Below, one piece after another: positions 1-6,867 of a stretch of 21,534 nucleotides of DNA. The DNA comes from Coprobacillus sp. (GTDB lineage Bacteria > Bacillota_I > Bacilli_A > RFN20 > CAG-826): NCBI GenBank assembly GCA_021203745.1, contig JAJQAP010000017.1:1-21534 (forward strand). The letters run 5' to 3'. Both the position numbers and the translations under genes were made by a program. Position 1 is the stretch's first letter, and every line of letters starts with the position of its first letter. The notes beneath the pieces are model-generated. The model searched no databases. It worked only from the letters and a program-made list of their open reading frames with translations, and had not been told where the DNA came from.

Positions 1-1
1 G

Positions 2-55
2 CAAGTTCGTATGAGTGCACATGCCTACCGCTCTCTTCTTAAAAACAGCAAGTAA
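2..55 (+). CDS. rpmB: Probable 50S ribosomal protein L28, C-terminal end (partial)
   Basis: Only the last 17 codons and a TAA stop are inside the window; the frame reads QVRMSAHAYRSLLKNSK. The V-x-x-S-A-x-x-x-R-S pattern resembles the end of bacterial L28 (for example VYVSARALKSGK in Bacillus). The call leans on synteny: in Bacillus subtilis rpmB lies beside the rsgA-rpe end of this same cluster, in opposite orientation, as here. L28 is a small protein of the large ribosomal subunit. A terminator hairpin follows 15 nt after the stop. The fragment is too short for certainty; upstream sequence would settle it. Confidence 0.55.
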   Translation, partial: QVRMSAHAYRSLLKNSK

Positions 56-70
56 GATTAGAAGCAAACT

Positions 71-99
71 AAAAAAGGACGCAAGGCGTCTTTTTTGTT
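71..99. terminator. Bidirectional Rho-independent terminator
   Basis: The stem GACGC/GCGTC (78-82 with 86-90) closes a 3-nt AAG loop. It is flanked by six A (71-76) and six T (91-96), with G77 as a bulge, so the T tract serves rpmB on the plus strand and the A tract serves the leftward operon on the minus strand. It sits between the rpmB stop (55) and the stop of the convergent membrane-protein gene (100). Confidence 0.85.
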
Positions 100-822
100 T
101 TATAAAGATAGATAAGAAGGGGCTCCATATAAATAGAGAATCACCGAGATGATTAAGATAAAGGAAGCAAAGATTGAGGACCACTCCATTAAAGCAAAAG
201 CAAAATACTTTGGTCTCACATATTCTTTCGTCCCATCATCATGAACGATTTCTTGTAGCTTAAAGGGGTTCTTTTTTGTCAGTGTATAAAAAAGAATAAT
301 TAATAAGATAAGACCCACCACTATCGAGATAACTATAGAGATAACACAGTCCCAGAATTCTGCGGTGTAAGAGTTATCTATCATAAAGTTCATATAATCA
401 GTTAAATAAAACCCTGTATTTAAAGAGAGGCTCACGGCAATTGCAAGGATAATGACAAACGAACCAGTGGCTAGACCTATATGAGCATTTAAATATCTAA
501 AGGGTAAGAAATAGAGGAAAAAGGAGAATATCGCAACAAGTATTCCACCAATCGCGGTAAACCAGAGATAACCAGAACTAAAATTAAAGGTTGAAATCAT
601 CGAAAGATAAAAAACAACCTCGAGTAAAAGGGCAAAGGTTATCGTCAAATTCCCTGTAATATTTTTTCTTGGATCAAAAGAATCATTTAATTCGTAGGGA
701 AATCTATTTAAGAATGAATATTTTGTCTTAGTGGTCGTTTGATATGTATAAGTATGAGCAATTAAACTTACGATAAAAAAAACGATGGCAATAATGCCCA
801 CTACTAAAATTAAACTATACAT
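100..822 (-). CDS. Uncharacterised six-helix membrane protein
   Basis: 240 residues, not recognised as a named family. Hydrophobic segments lie at about 3-22, 57-78, 84-106, 114-135, 158-181 and 207-232, predicting six membrane helices. Polar loops are at 23-56 (rich in Thr, Tyr and Lys) and 182-206 (KKNPFKLQ...DDGTKEYVRPK). No enzymatic or transporter motif is visible. The start overlaps the rpe stop by 8 nt and has AGAGG 6 nt upstream, so it is translated as the last gene of the rsmB-rpe operon. In Bacillus subtilis this slot after rpe holds thiN, which this protein does not resemble. Known families suggest nothing specific; a role beside the PrkC/PrpC pair would be pure inference. Confidence 0.8.
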   Translation of the reverse strand: MYSLILVVGIIAIVFFIVSLIAHTYTYQTTTKTKYSFLNRFPYELNDSFDPRKNITGNLTITFALLLEVVFYLSMISTFNFSSGYLWFTAIGGILVAIFSFFLYFLPFRYLNAHIGLATGSFVIILAIAVSLSLNTGFYLTDYMNFMIDNSYTAEFWDCVISIVISIVVGLILLIILFYTLTKKNPFKLQEIVHDDGTKEYVRPKYFAFALMEWSSIFASFILIISVILYLYGAPSYLSL

Positions 823-1486
823 TTATCGCCTCTTTTAAACTCGCCATCGCTTTGGCTTTATCATTTTTATAGAGGAATGATCCAACCACTAAAACATCAA
901 CACCTGCAAGAGCACAATCTCTAGCTGTTTTTTCGTTGATTCCTCCATCTACTTCAATAACGCATTTCGCTGCATTTTCATCGATATACTTTCTAATTGC
1001 AGAGATTTTAGCTAGTGCGCTCTCCATAAATGACTGACCACCAAAGCCTGGTTCCACACTCATAACAAGGAGTAAATCGAGTTTATCTAGATACTTAAAG
1101 ATTTTCTCTGCGGGAGTCGCAGGTTTAATCGATAGTCCCGCTTTAACACCTTTAGAATGGAGATAATCAATAAGGGAATTTATTTCTTCTTCTTTTACTG
1201 CTTCATAATGAAAAGTAATGATATCTGCTCCCGCTTCAATAAATTTATCAAAGTATTTTTCTGGTTCGCTAATCATAAGATGAACATCATTAACTAAAGA
1301 ATGAATTGGACTAATCTTTTTAACAACAGGAGAACCAAAGGAAATGTTATTCACAAAATGACCATCCATAATATCGTAATGGATGTAGTCTGCACCGAGT
1401 TTTTCGACAGCCTTAACTTCATCTTCTAGATGCGCAAAGTCTGAGTCAAGGATTGAAGCGGCAATTAAAACATTTCTTTTCATCAT
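815..1486 (-). CDS. rpe: Ribulose-phosphate 3-epimerase
   Basis: Interconverts D-ribulose 5-phosphate and D-xylulose 5-phosphate in the cytosolic pentose phosphate pathway. The 223 residues are full length for the TIM-barrel family. Family metal ligands are visible: H36 and D38 in IHYDIMDG, H69 in NDVHLMI and D180 in EVDGGI; D38 and D180 are also the acid/base pair. The phosphate-binding segment near 144-151 reads VEPGFGGQ. The opening IAASILDSDFA replaces the usual APSIL. Two ATGs are adjacent: the first (1486) overlaps the rsgA TGA as ATGA, and the second (1483) is better spaced (7 nt) from GGAG, so translation may start at either. It is coupled to rsgA upstream and to the membrane protein downstream. 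Confidence 0.96.
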   Translation of the reverse strand: MMKRNVLIAASILDSDFAHLEDEVKAVEKLGADYIHYDIMDGHFVNNISFGSPVVKKISPIHSLVNDVHLMISEPEKYFDKFIEAGADIITFHYEAVKEEEINSLIDYLHSKGVKAGLSIKPATPAEKIFKYLDKLDLLLVMSVEPGFGGQSFMESALAKISAIRKYIDENAAKCVIEVDGGINEKTARDCALAGVDVLVVGSFLYKNDKAKAMASLKEAINV

Positions 1487-2334
1487 TTCTCTCCATTGAT
1501 GATTTCATCATACATCTTACAATATATATCATACACCTCTTGGGGAATGATACCCTCATCTATTTGCTTTTTAACTTCACATTTTGGTTCACTCATATGC
1601 TTACAATCACTGTAATAACAGGATAGATAGGCAGGTGAAAACAAGGGGAAGTATTTAGGTAAATCGTTAATCCCTAACTCTAACTCTAAAGAAGAGAAAC
1701 CAGGAGTGTCTGCAATATAACCATTGAGATAAGGAAGAAGCGTAACATCTGTCGTTTTATGCTTACCTCGATTTAGGGCATAGGAGTAATCGCCTATCTC
1801 TCGAGCAAAGTTAGGATCAAGCGAATTAAGAAAGGATGATTTACCCACGCCAGTTTGGCCCATCAAAACAGATATATGTTTATCAAAGAGATTTTTGACA
1901 GTGTCAAAACCTTCCTTTGTTTTGTTCGAAATAATAAAGTGCTCCACTTTTAATTTATCGAGTAAAGCGAGAATATAATCGATATTTTCTTTTTCGTCTA
2001 GGTCGGATTTTGTAAGAATAATCTTTGCAGTTATTCCACACCAATTACAATATGTTAGGTATTTTAAAAGTAAATATAAAGAAAAATCAGGTTCTTTTAA
2101 CGACATCACGATTAAAATCTGATCAACATTAGCGATTGGAGGTCTTTTTAAGGTATTTTTTCTCTCTTTAACTCTAGTAATACAAAGACGATTTTCGTCA
2201 AAATCGACGTAATCACCCACTAAAACATGCAATTTTTCTTTTCTAAAGAGTCCACGAGGGGTTAATCGATATAGAATACCCTCACTCTCAACAATATATA
2301 AAGATGATGATGCTCCAACAACTAATCCATCCAT
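1483..2334 (-). CDS. rsgA: Ribosome small-subunit-dependent GTPase A
   Basis: Circularly permuted GTPase acting in late 30S subunit maturation. The 283 residues show an N-terminal OB-fold region (about 1-65), then G4 as TKSD (108-111), the P-loop GQTGVGKSS (159-167), the switch segment RGKHKTT (189-195) and G3 DTPGF (209-213). This G4-G1-G3 order is diagnostic. The C-terminal zinc knuckle has C239, C244, H246 and C252. The start ATG shares one base with the prkC stop (TAATG). In Bacillus subtilis RsgA (CpgA) is a known PrkC substrate and lies next to prkC, so the close coupling here fits a shared regulatory unit. Nothing appears degenerate. Confidence 0.97.
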   Translation of the reverse strand: MDGLVVGASSSLYIVESEGILYRLTPRGLFRKEKLHVLVGDYVDFDENRLCITRVKERKNTLKRPPIANVDQILIVMSLKEPDFSLYLLLKYLTYCNWCGITAKIILTKSDLDEKENIDYILALLDKLKVEHFIISNKTKEGFDTVKNLFDKHISVLMGQTGVGKSSFLNSLDPNFAREIGDYSYALNRGKHKTTDVTLLPYLNGYIADTPGFSSLELELGINDLPKYFPLFSPAYLSCYYSDCKHMSEPKCEVKKQIDEGIIPQEVYDIYCKMYDEIINGEK

Positions 2335-3224
2335 TACTTAAACCCAAATAGCTTAGAGAAGAATCCTTGCTTCTCTGGTTGTTCCTTATCATAGTTTTCT
2401 TTAAACTTTTGTAGATCATCGTGAAATTGTGTGGCGTTTTTATATCTCTTTGAAGGTTTCTTTTTCGTCGCTTTTAAAATGATTCGTTCTAGCTCATCGG
2501 GGCAGGTAGGAACATAGATTTTTGGAGAGGGGAATTTCTCCTTAACATGAGCCACTGCGGTTTCTATCGCGGTTTTACCTTCAAATGGAACGTGACCTGT
2601 TACAAGCTCAAAAAGGGTCACCCCTGAGGAGTATATATCCGCTTGAGCCTTACCCTTATGTCCTTGGACGATTTCAGGAGCGATATAATGGACTGATCCT
2701 TGTATCTCGTCTCCTTTTGCTCTGGTGTCTTTTCCGATTTCTTCAATCTGTGCGATACCAAAATCACCTAGTTTCACTCTCCCATCAGGCTGTTGATAGA
2801 TATTCTGTGGTTTTATATCGTGATGGATAATTCCTTTATGATGAGCGTAGATTAGGGCTGACGTTACTTGAAGCATAATATCCACTGCTTCAGGTATAGT
2901 TAAGGGACAACGATAATCGAGTATCTCTTTTAAGGTTTGTCCTGGAACATATTCATGGACGATATAAGGAACGTTTTTATATGATCCATGGTCATAGACT
3001 TTAATGATATTTGGATGGTTTAGGGAAGCGGCAATTCTTGCTTCATTTTCAAAACGTTGGACATTCTTATAGTTAGACATGACGTCTTCGCGGATAAACT
3101 TAACCGCGACGATTCGTTTTCTAACGATATCGTGGGCTTCATAGACGTCCGCCATCCCACCATGACCGATTTTACCGGTGACACGGTAACGCGAATCAAT
3201 AATGACACCAGTTTTGAGTTCCAT
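2334..3224 (-). CDS. prkC: PrkC-type Ser/Thr protein kinase lacking TM and PASTA domains
   Basis: Hanks-type kinase. With the start at 3224 it is 296 residues: glycine loop GHGGMADV (20-27), ATP lysine K42, helix-C glutamate E61, catalytic loop HHDIKPQN (134-141), DFG (154-156) and APE after GSVHYI. The domain ends near 275, followed by a charged linker and the aromatic tail GFFSKLFGFK. There is no transmembrane helix and no PASTA repeat, whereas full-length PrkC in Bacillus carries both. The rsgA ATG overlaps the stop, so no missing C-terminus lies downstream. HHD replaces the usual HRD, making this a non-RD kinase. The start is chosen because TAATG couples it to prpC, with GGAGG 10 nt upstream; an ATG at 3242 would sit before that ribosome-binding site. 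Substrates are unknown. Confidence 0.9.
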   Translation of the reverse strand: MELKTGVIIDSRYRVTGKIGHGGMADVYEAHDIVRKRIVAVKFIREDVMSNYKNVQRFENEARIAASLNHPNIIKVYDHGSYKNVPYIVHEYVPGQTLKEILDYRCPLTIPEAVDIMLQVTSALIYAHHKGIIHHDIKPQNIYQQPDGRVKLGDFGIAQIEEIGKDTRAKGDEIQGSVHYIAPEIVQGHKGKAQADIYSSGVTLFELVTGHVPFEGKTAIETAVAHVKEKFPSPKIYVPTCPDELERIILKATKKKPSKRYKNATQFHDDLQKFKENYDKEQPEKQGFFSKLFGFK

Positions 3225-3982
3225 TATTTGGTGGCCTCCCATATCACAACCGATAAGTTATCAGGGGCGCCGTATTTATAAACAGCACCCACTAGCATAT
3301 CCGCTTTAATCGAGAGTGTTTCATCCATTAAAAGGATGTCCCTTATATCAGATCGAGGCATGTTGTTATAAAGACCATCACTACATAAAAAGAGGGTCTC
3401 TCCGTAATACCTAGAAAACCTAACACTTACAGATAGGGTTGGATAAATTCCAAGAGCGTTGGTTAGGATATTTTTTTGAGGGTGATTGTCGCGTTGCTCT
3501 TGGCTAATTTTTCCGGTTTTATAGTAATATTGAACTAGGGTTTGATCTTCGGTTAATTGGAGGAGTTCTCCGTTAGAGAGAGCATAGGCTCTTGAATCTC
3601 CAACTTGAGCGATAAACATATCCCAGTGCGTCAGTAAAACCATTGTTACTGTGGTACCCATTCCCTGGTAATCAGGAGCGGATAGACTTTGATTATATAT
3701 TTCACTATTAGCTTTACGTAAGATTGCTCTTGTCCAGTAAAAGGCTCTTATTCGCGTTCTAAACTTCTTTAAAGAGAGGAATGAATCTCTTATTGTATCG
3801 ACACAAATTTGAGCGGCATAATCGCCTTTTCTCTCTCCTCCTAAACCATCGGCGACAAGAAGAAGCACATCACCATTAGAGTTAGTCAAAACAAGAGAGC
3901 GGTCTTCATTTGTGAGTCTTACCTCTCCAATATCCGACTTAAAGACAAAATTACCTTTTAGGACTTTTTTCTTCTTACTCAT
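3224..3982 (-). CDS. prpC: PP2C-family Ser/Thr protein phosphatase, PrpC-like
   Basis: Metal-dependent phosphatase expected to reverse the neighbouring kinase. The 252 residues carry the PP2C motifs in order: SDIGEVRLTNED (16-27), VADGLGG (43-49) with metal ligand D45, YQGMGTTV (105-112), VGDSRAY (127-133), CSDGLYNNM (200-208) with D201, and APDNLSV (239-245) with D241. The linker DQTLVQYY...HPQKNILTNALG also matches bacterial PrpC. The start overlaps the rlmN TGA as ATGA and has only a weak GAG upstream, so it probably depends on translational coupling. All metal ligands are intact, so it should be active and cytosolic. Confidence 0.95.
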   Translation of the reverse strand: MSKKKKVLKGNFVFKSDIGEVRLTNEDRSLVLTNSNGDVLLLVADGLGGERKGDYAAQICVDTIRDSFLSLKKFRTRIRAFYWTRAILRKANSEIYNQSLSAPDYQGMGTTVTMVLLTHWDMFIAQVGDSRAYALSNGELLQLTEDQTLVQYYYKTGKISQEQRDNHPQKNILTNALGIYPTLSVSVRFSRYYGETLFLCSDGLYNNMPRSDIRDILLMDETLSIKADMLVGAVYKYGAPDNLSVVIWEATK

Positions 3983-5019
3983 TTTGTCTCGATTTTGGCT
4001 TTCAGCTGTCCACAGGCAGCATCGATATCAGACCCAAACTCCTTTCTTATTGTGGTGTTTACTCCGTGCTCATTGAGATAATCCGCGAAAGCATAGACGC
4101 GCGACTGAGGCGATCTTTTATAGTTACATAAATTTGTTTCGTTATAAGGAATTAAATTTACATAACCTTCAGTGTCACCCACTAGATCCACAAGTTCTTT
4201 TGCGCACCCTAAAGAATCATTTACATCTTGGATTAAGACATATTCATAAGTCACTCTTCGTCCGGCAATAGAAATATATTCCCTGACTGCTTCCATTATA
4301 CTAGATAATGGAAAAGTGTGGTTAATTTTCATTAAACTATTTCTTAACTCGTCATTTGGGGCGTGTAAAGAAATCGCAAGGTTAGTCTGTAAACCCTCTC
4401 TTGCGTATTTCTTTATTCCTGGGACGATTCCGCATGTAGAGACAGTTATATGTCTAGCGCCTATCGATAACCCTTTTTGGTTATTACAGATGCGAATAAA
4501 GTCCATGACATTATCGTAGTTATCAAAGGGTTCTCCTGTTCCCATTAAGACGATATGAGACACTCTTTCTCCGTTTCCTTCTTCTCTAAGTTCGTTATTT
4601 AAACAGAGTATCTCTCCTACCATTTCACTAACTTCGAGGTTTCTTTTTTTCCCAGTGAGTCCTGAGGCACAAAAAGAGCACCCCATTTCGCAACCGACTT
4701 GAGAGGAGACACAGGCAACATTACCATAGTTATATCGCATTAACACTGTTTCCACTTTCGATCCATCATTCATCTCTAAAAGGAGTTTAATAGTGCCGTC
4801 AGTTGATACTTGTCTTGTGTGAACTTTAGGGATCTCTAGAGTGTACTTTTCTTTAAGCGTTTCCCTAAAAGATAAAGAAATATCAGTCATCTGGTCAAAT
4901 GACTGAGCCTTTTTTTCATACATCCATGTATATAGTTGGGTGGCCCGATACTTCTTTTGACCCTCCGCCTCCATTAGGGCTTCAAGCTTATGAAGTTCCA
5001 CGCCATATAGATTAATCAT
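3979..5019 (-). CDS. rlmN: Dual-specificity 23S rRNA A2503 / tRNA A37 C2-methyltransferase
   Basis: Radical-SAM enzyme methylating C2 of A2503 in 23S rRNA and A37 of certain tRNAs. The 346 residues are standard length. The [4Fe-4S] cysteines are C110, C114 and C117 in CEMGCSFC. The two methyl-transfer cysteines are C103 (VACVSSQ) and C336 (DIDAACGQL). SAM-contacting segments such as MGTGEPFDNYDNV and ISLHAPNDELRN are present. The start is 6 nt after the rsmB stop, with GGGAG in the gap. It appears fully functional, in contrast to its upstream partner RsmB. Confidence 0.98.
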   Translation of the reverse strand: MINLYGVELHKLEALMEAEGQKKYRATQLYTWMYEKKAQSFDQMTDISLSFRETLKEKYTLEIPKVHTRQVSTDGTIKLLLEMNDGSKVETVLMRYNYGNVACVSSQVGCEMGCSFCASGLTGKKRNLEVSEMVGEILCLNNELREEGNGERVSHIVLMGTGEPFDNYDNVMDFIRICNNQKGLSIGARHITVSTCGIVPGIKKYAREGLQTNLAISLHAPNDELRNSLMKINHTFPLSSIMEAVREYISIAGRRVTYEYVLIQDVNDSLGCAKELVDLVGDTEGYVNLIPYNETNLCNYKRSPQSRVYAFADYLNEHGVNTTIRKEFGSDIDAACGQLKAKIETK

Positions 5020-5025
5020 ACTCCC

Positions 5026-6306
5026 TTACTCCTTCTTTTGAAGGATTGCGTAATATAGGGAACATTTTTCTTCGTCCGTAGGGAGATGCTGTTTTTCTAC
5101 TAGAAGGGTAAAGTCAGGATTATCATTTAAAAACGACTTAATGAGTCCATGTGATTCTTTTGAAGAAATTGTTGAAATCGCATAGACGAGTTTTCCCCCC
5201 TCTTTTAAGAGTTTAGAAGCTTCATCGAGACTCGCTCTCTCATTTAAGATTAACTCATCTAAAGAGGATGTCTTAAAGTGGATAGAGTAATCAGGGGAGA
5301 GTCGTAAAAGTTCAAAGTTAGAACTTCTTGGAGCGAGGATGAAGTAATCAACAGGTTCACTTATACAAGTGATAAACGAAGATGGAGAGGCATGATAGAA
5401 CCTCATATTCGTAATCCCATATGATTTTAATGATTTGGTAATTTTATAGTATTCACTGCCGTTATCTGTCATCACATCAATTTTGTTTTGCTGATTAGAT
5501 AAGGCATTGGATAGACCAATATAGAGGGTTGAAAGTCCATCGTCTTGTACGGCGATAGAAGAAAGAGGATCGATATTTAAAGAAGAGATGAGTTCATCTA
5601 ACCCTAAGGTAAAAGAGAATATCTCATAGTTATTCACCGCTTGGGTAAGTTTATCTTTACTCTTATACTCGAGGTTAGGGGTCACCATATTTGGATGATT
5701 CTCTACTCTTAACAGGGCTTCACCATACTTTTTATCAAACTCTTCATCGCTGATTTTTAGATGGTTAATCATATAGAATTTTTGCGCACTTTTTGAGAAA
5801 GTCTTTAAAACCCTATATGTTTGGTTTTTACCTAGGTATTTCTGCCACATTTTGACAATAGGGACAGGGATATTAAAACGGTAATATATGTAATCTAGAG
5901 AATCATTTGCAACATCCAAGGGAATTAAAGTGGGGGAATTTTTAATATAATCGAGAAAAGAATCAAAGGTTTTTTGATCGTAACTGACGTTATTTTCTTG
6001 GAGTTTATCGGTGGTAAATTTAATCACACCCTCTTGGTCTACATGCTCCGTTAAAAAGCGAAGTTGGGCCATCAAAATAAAGAGAGCTACCTCGGATTTT
6101 GTGGAAAGTTCACCAAAATATTTTGCGACTAGATCTTTAAAAATAAAATAATGTCGCAAGACACAGCCTACGACAATCGATATTTCATTCTTCTCTTTTC
6201 CACTTATTTGGTTAGCGCTTTCATAGTGTTTTAATGCCACATTAAAGTTAAGACCATTGTCAAGGACATCAATCAAAACAGCATAACTACCATCAAGTAT
6301 TTCCAC
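5026..6306 (-). CDS. rsmB: RsmB-like protein (16S rRNA m5C967 methyltransferase homologue), active site lost
   Basis: 426 residues aligning end to end with RsmB (Sun/Fmu). The NusB-like N-terminal domain spans about 1-135. Linker segments and the family landmarks VQD (253-255), D320, RLSPD (335-339) and LLKEGGKLVY (366-375) remain. The catalytic parts do not: the SAM loop CAAPGGKT is absent, with the stretch before the motif-II-like strand (277-281) about 20 residues short; DAPCSG has become LAPRSS (324-329), replacing the cysteine with R327; and the YSTC cysteine aligns with S378 in VYAISTI. The frame has no stop or frameshift, so this looks like a pseudoenzyme rather than a pseudogene. The start is GTG with no Shine-Dalgarno; residues right after it already align with the family. 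Position before rlmN is the usual one. Confidence 0.85.
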   Translation of the reverse strand: MEILDGSYAVLIDVLDNGLNFNVALKHYESANQISGKEKNEISIVVGCVLRHYFIFKDLVAKYFGELSTKSEVALFILMAQLRFLTEHVDQEGVIKFTTDKLQENNVSYDQKTFDSFLDYIKNSPTLIPLDVANDSLDYIYYRFNIPVPIVKMWQKYLGKNQTYRVLKTFSKSAQKFYMINHLKISDEEFDKKYGEALLRVENHPNMVTPNLEYKSKDKLTQAVNNYEIFSFTLGLDELISSLNIDPLSSIAVQDDGLSTLYIGLSNALSNQQNKIDVMTDNGSEYYKITKSLKSYGITNMRFYHASPSSFITCISEPVDYFILAPRSSNFELLRLSPDYSIHFKTSSLDELILNERASLDEASKLLKEGGKLVYAISTISSKESHGLIKSFLNDNPDFTLLVEKQHLPTDEEKCSLYYAILQKKE

Positions 6307-6312
6307 ATTTTA

Positions 6313-6340
6313 ATTATAATTTAAATGTTTTATATTTAAA
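6313..6340 (-). promoter_or_regulatory. Candidate promoter of rsmB, leaderless geometry
   Basis: On the minus strand a perfect TATAAT (6313-6318) ends 6 nt before the GTG start of rsmB. A weak -35 TTTAAA (6335-6340) lies 16 nt upstream. Transcription from this -10 would begin at or next to the start codon, and no Shine-Dalgarno lies between. The region is very AT-rich, so chance matches are a risk; an alternative TTGTAA-N18-TATAAA further upstream would give a short leader instead. Confidence 0.45.
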
Positions 6341-6351
6341 ATATAAAAATA

Positions 6352-6364
6352 TTTACAATGTAAA
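6352..6364. repeat. 13-bp inverted repeat TTTACA-A-TGTAAA
   Basis: Perfect palindrome with one central base in the 61-nt gap between the small acidic protein gene and rsmB, about 46 bp upstream of the rsmB start. The one-base loop makes it a poor RNA hairpin but a possible protein-binding site. The surrounding AT-rich sequence lowers its significance. Confidence 0.35.
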
Positions 6365-6367
6365 AAT

Positions 6368-6835
6368 TTAGTTTCCGTTCATCTTTTTATTGAAGTCTTG
6401 GAAAATGTCACCTGTATAGATCTCATCGTCATTTTCTTCATCTTCTTCGTCTTCAAATTCATCGTCTTGTTCAACCTCTACAGAATTCTCTTTTGTGATG
6501 AATTTTGGGTAATCTTCATTGGTTCTTTCGTAGCGGTGTTCAGGATTATAGTAGTCAAATTCCACAGCGAGGTTGATGGCGTTATCTCCAATTGCCGCAC
6601 TTATTATATCAGAGGCTTCCTTTTCAAAATCTTCTAGGTCACTTGGTGCGTGCACTCTAACGAGAACATTCCACATCGTTTGATCCATCCCATTATGGAA
6701 ATACATATTTTCAGGGGCGACAAAAAAGATGTCATCCTCACTAACTTCATATAAGTTTGCTAGGTTTTTGGTGCAGGTCTCAGAGATATCTCCCACAAGG
6801 AACTGATCAAGACCGATAATCGTAATACTAATCAT
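6368..6835 (-). CDS. Hypothetical protein with acidic C-terminal tail, DUF1904-like
   Basis: 155 residues. Residues 1-95 form a compact alpha/beta domain (opening ISITIIGLD; VLVRVHAP at 57-64; LAVEFDYYNP at 89-98) that recalls the DUF1904 family of small tautomerase-like proteins, but I cannot confirm this and the proline-1 of true tautomerases is absent. Residues 118-139 are almost all Asp/Glu, followed by a short mixed tail. No signal peptide or membrane segment. GAGG lies 11 nt before the ATG. It stands between priA and rsmB, where Bacillus subtilis has def and fmt. Acidic tails occur in nucleic-acid- or polymerase-associated proteins such as RNA polymerase delta, but no such function can be assigned here. 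Confidence 0.75.
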   Translation of the reverse strand: MISITIIGLDQFLVGDISETCTKNLANLYEVSEDDIFFVAPENMYFHNGMDQTMWNVLVRVHAPSDLEDFEKEASDIISAAIGDNAINLAVEFDYYNPEHRYERTNEDYPKFITKENSVEVEQDDEFEDEEDEENDDEIYTGDIFQDFNKKMNGN

Positions 6836-6854
6836 AAATTTTTACCTCGCTAGA

Positions 6855-6860
6855 ATTATA
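6855..6860 (-). promoter_or_regulatory. Candidate -10 box for the small acidic protein gene
   Basis: TATAAT on the minus strand, 19 nt before the ATG at 6835, in the 32-nt gap after priA. GAGG for translation lies downstream of it. No convincing -35 is visible at 16-18 nt upstream (that stretch is inside the priA end), so the promoter is tentative. Confidence 0.35.
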
Positions 6861-6867
6861 CAATATT

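Noticed and set aside
3225..3242. Longer prkC start at 3242 adding MGGHQI
   Set aside because: The ATG lies before the GGAGG site and inside prpC; the ATG at 3224 forms TAATG with the prpC stop and begins the typical kinase N-terminus.
2585..3281. Plus-strand open frames opposite prkC and prpC
   Set aside because: They lack ribosome-binding sites and recognisable protein patterns and lie wholly against well-conserved genes.
5026..6306. rsmB as a frameshifted pseudogene
   Set aside because: The frame is open over 426 codons, collinear with the family, and ends with a ribosome-binding site for rlmN; only the catalytic motifs are lost.
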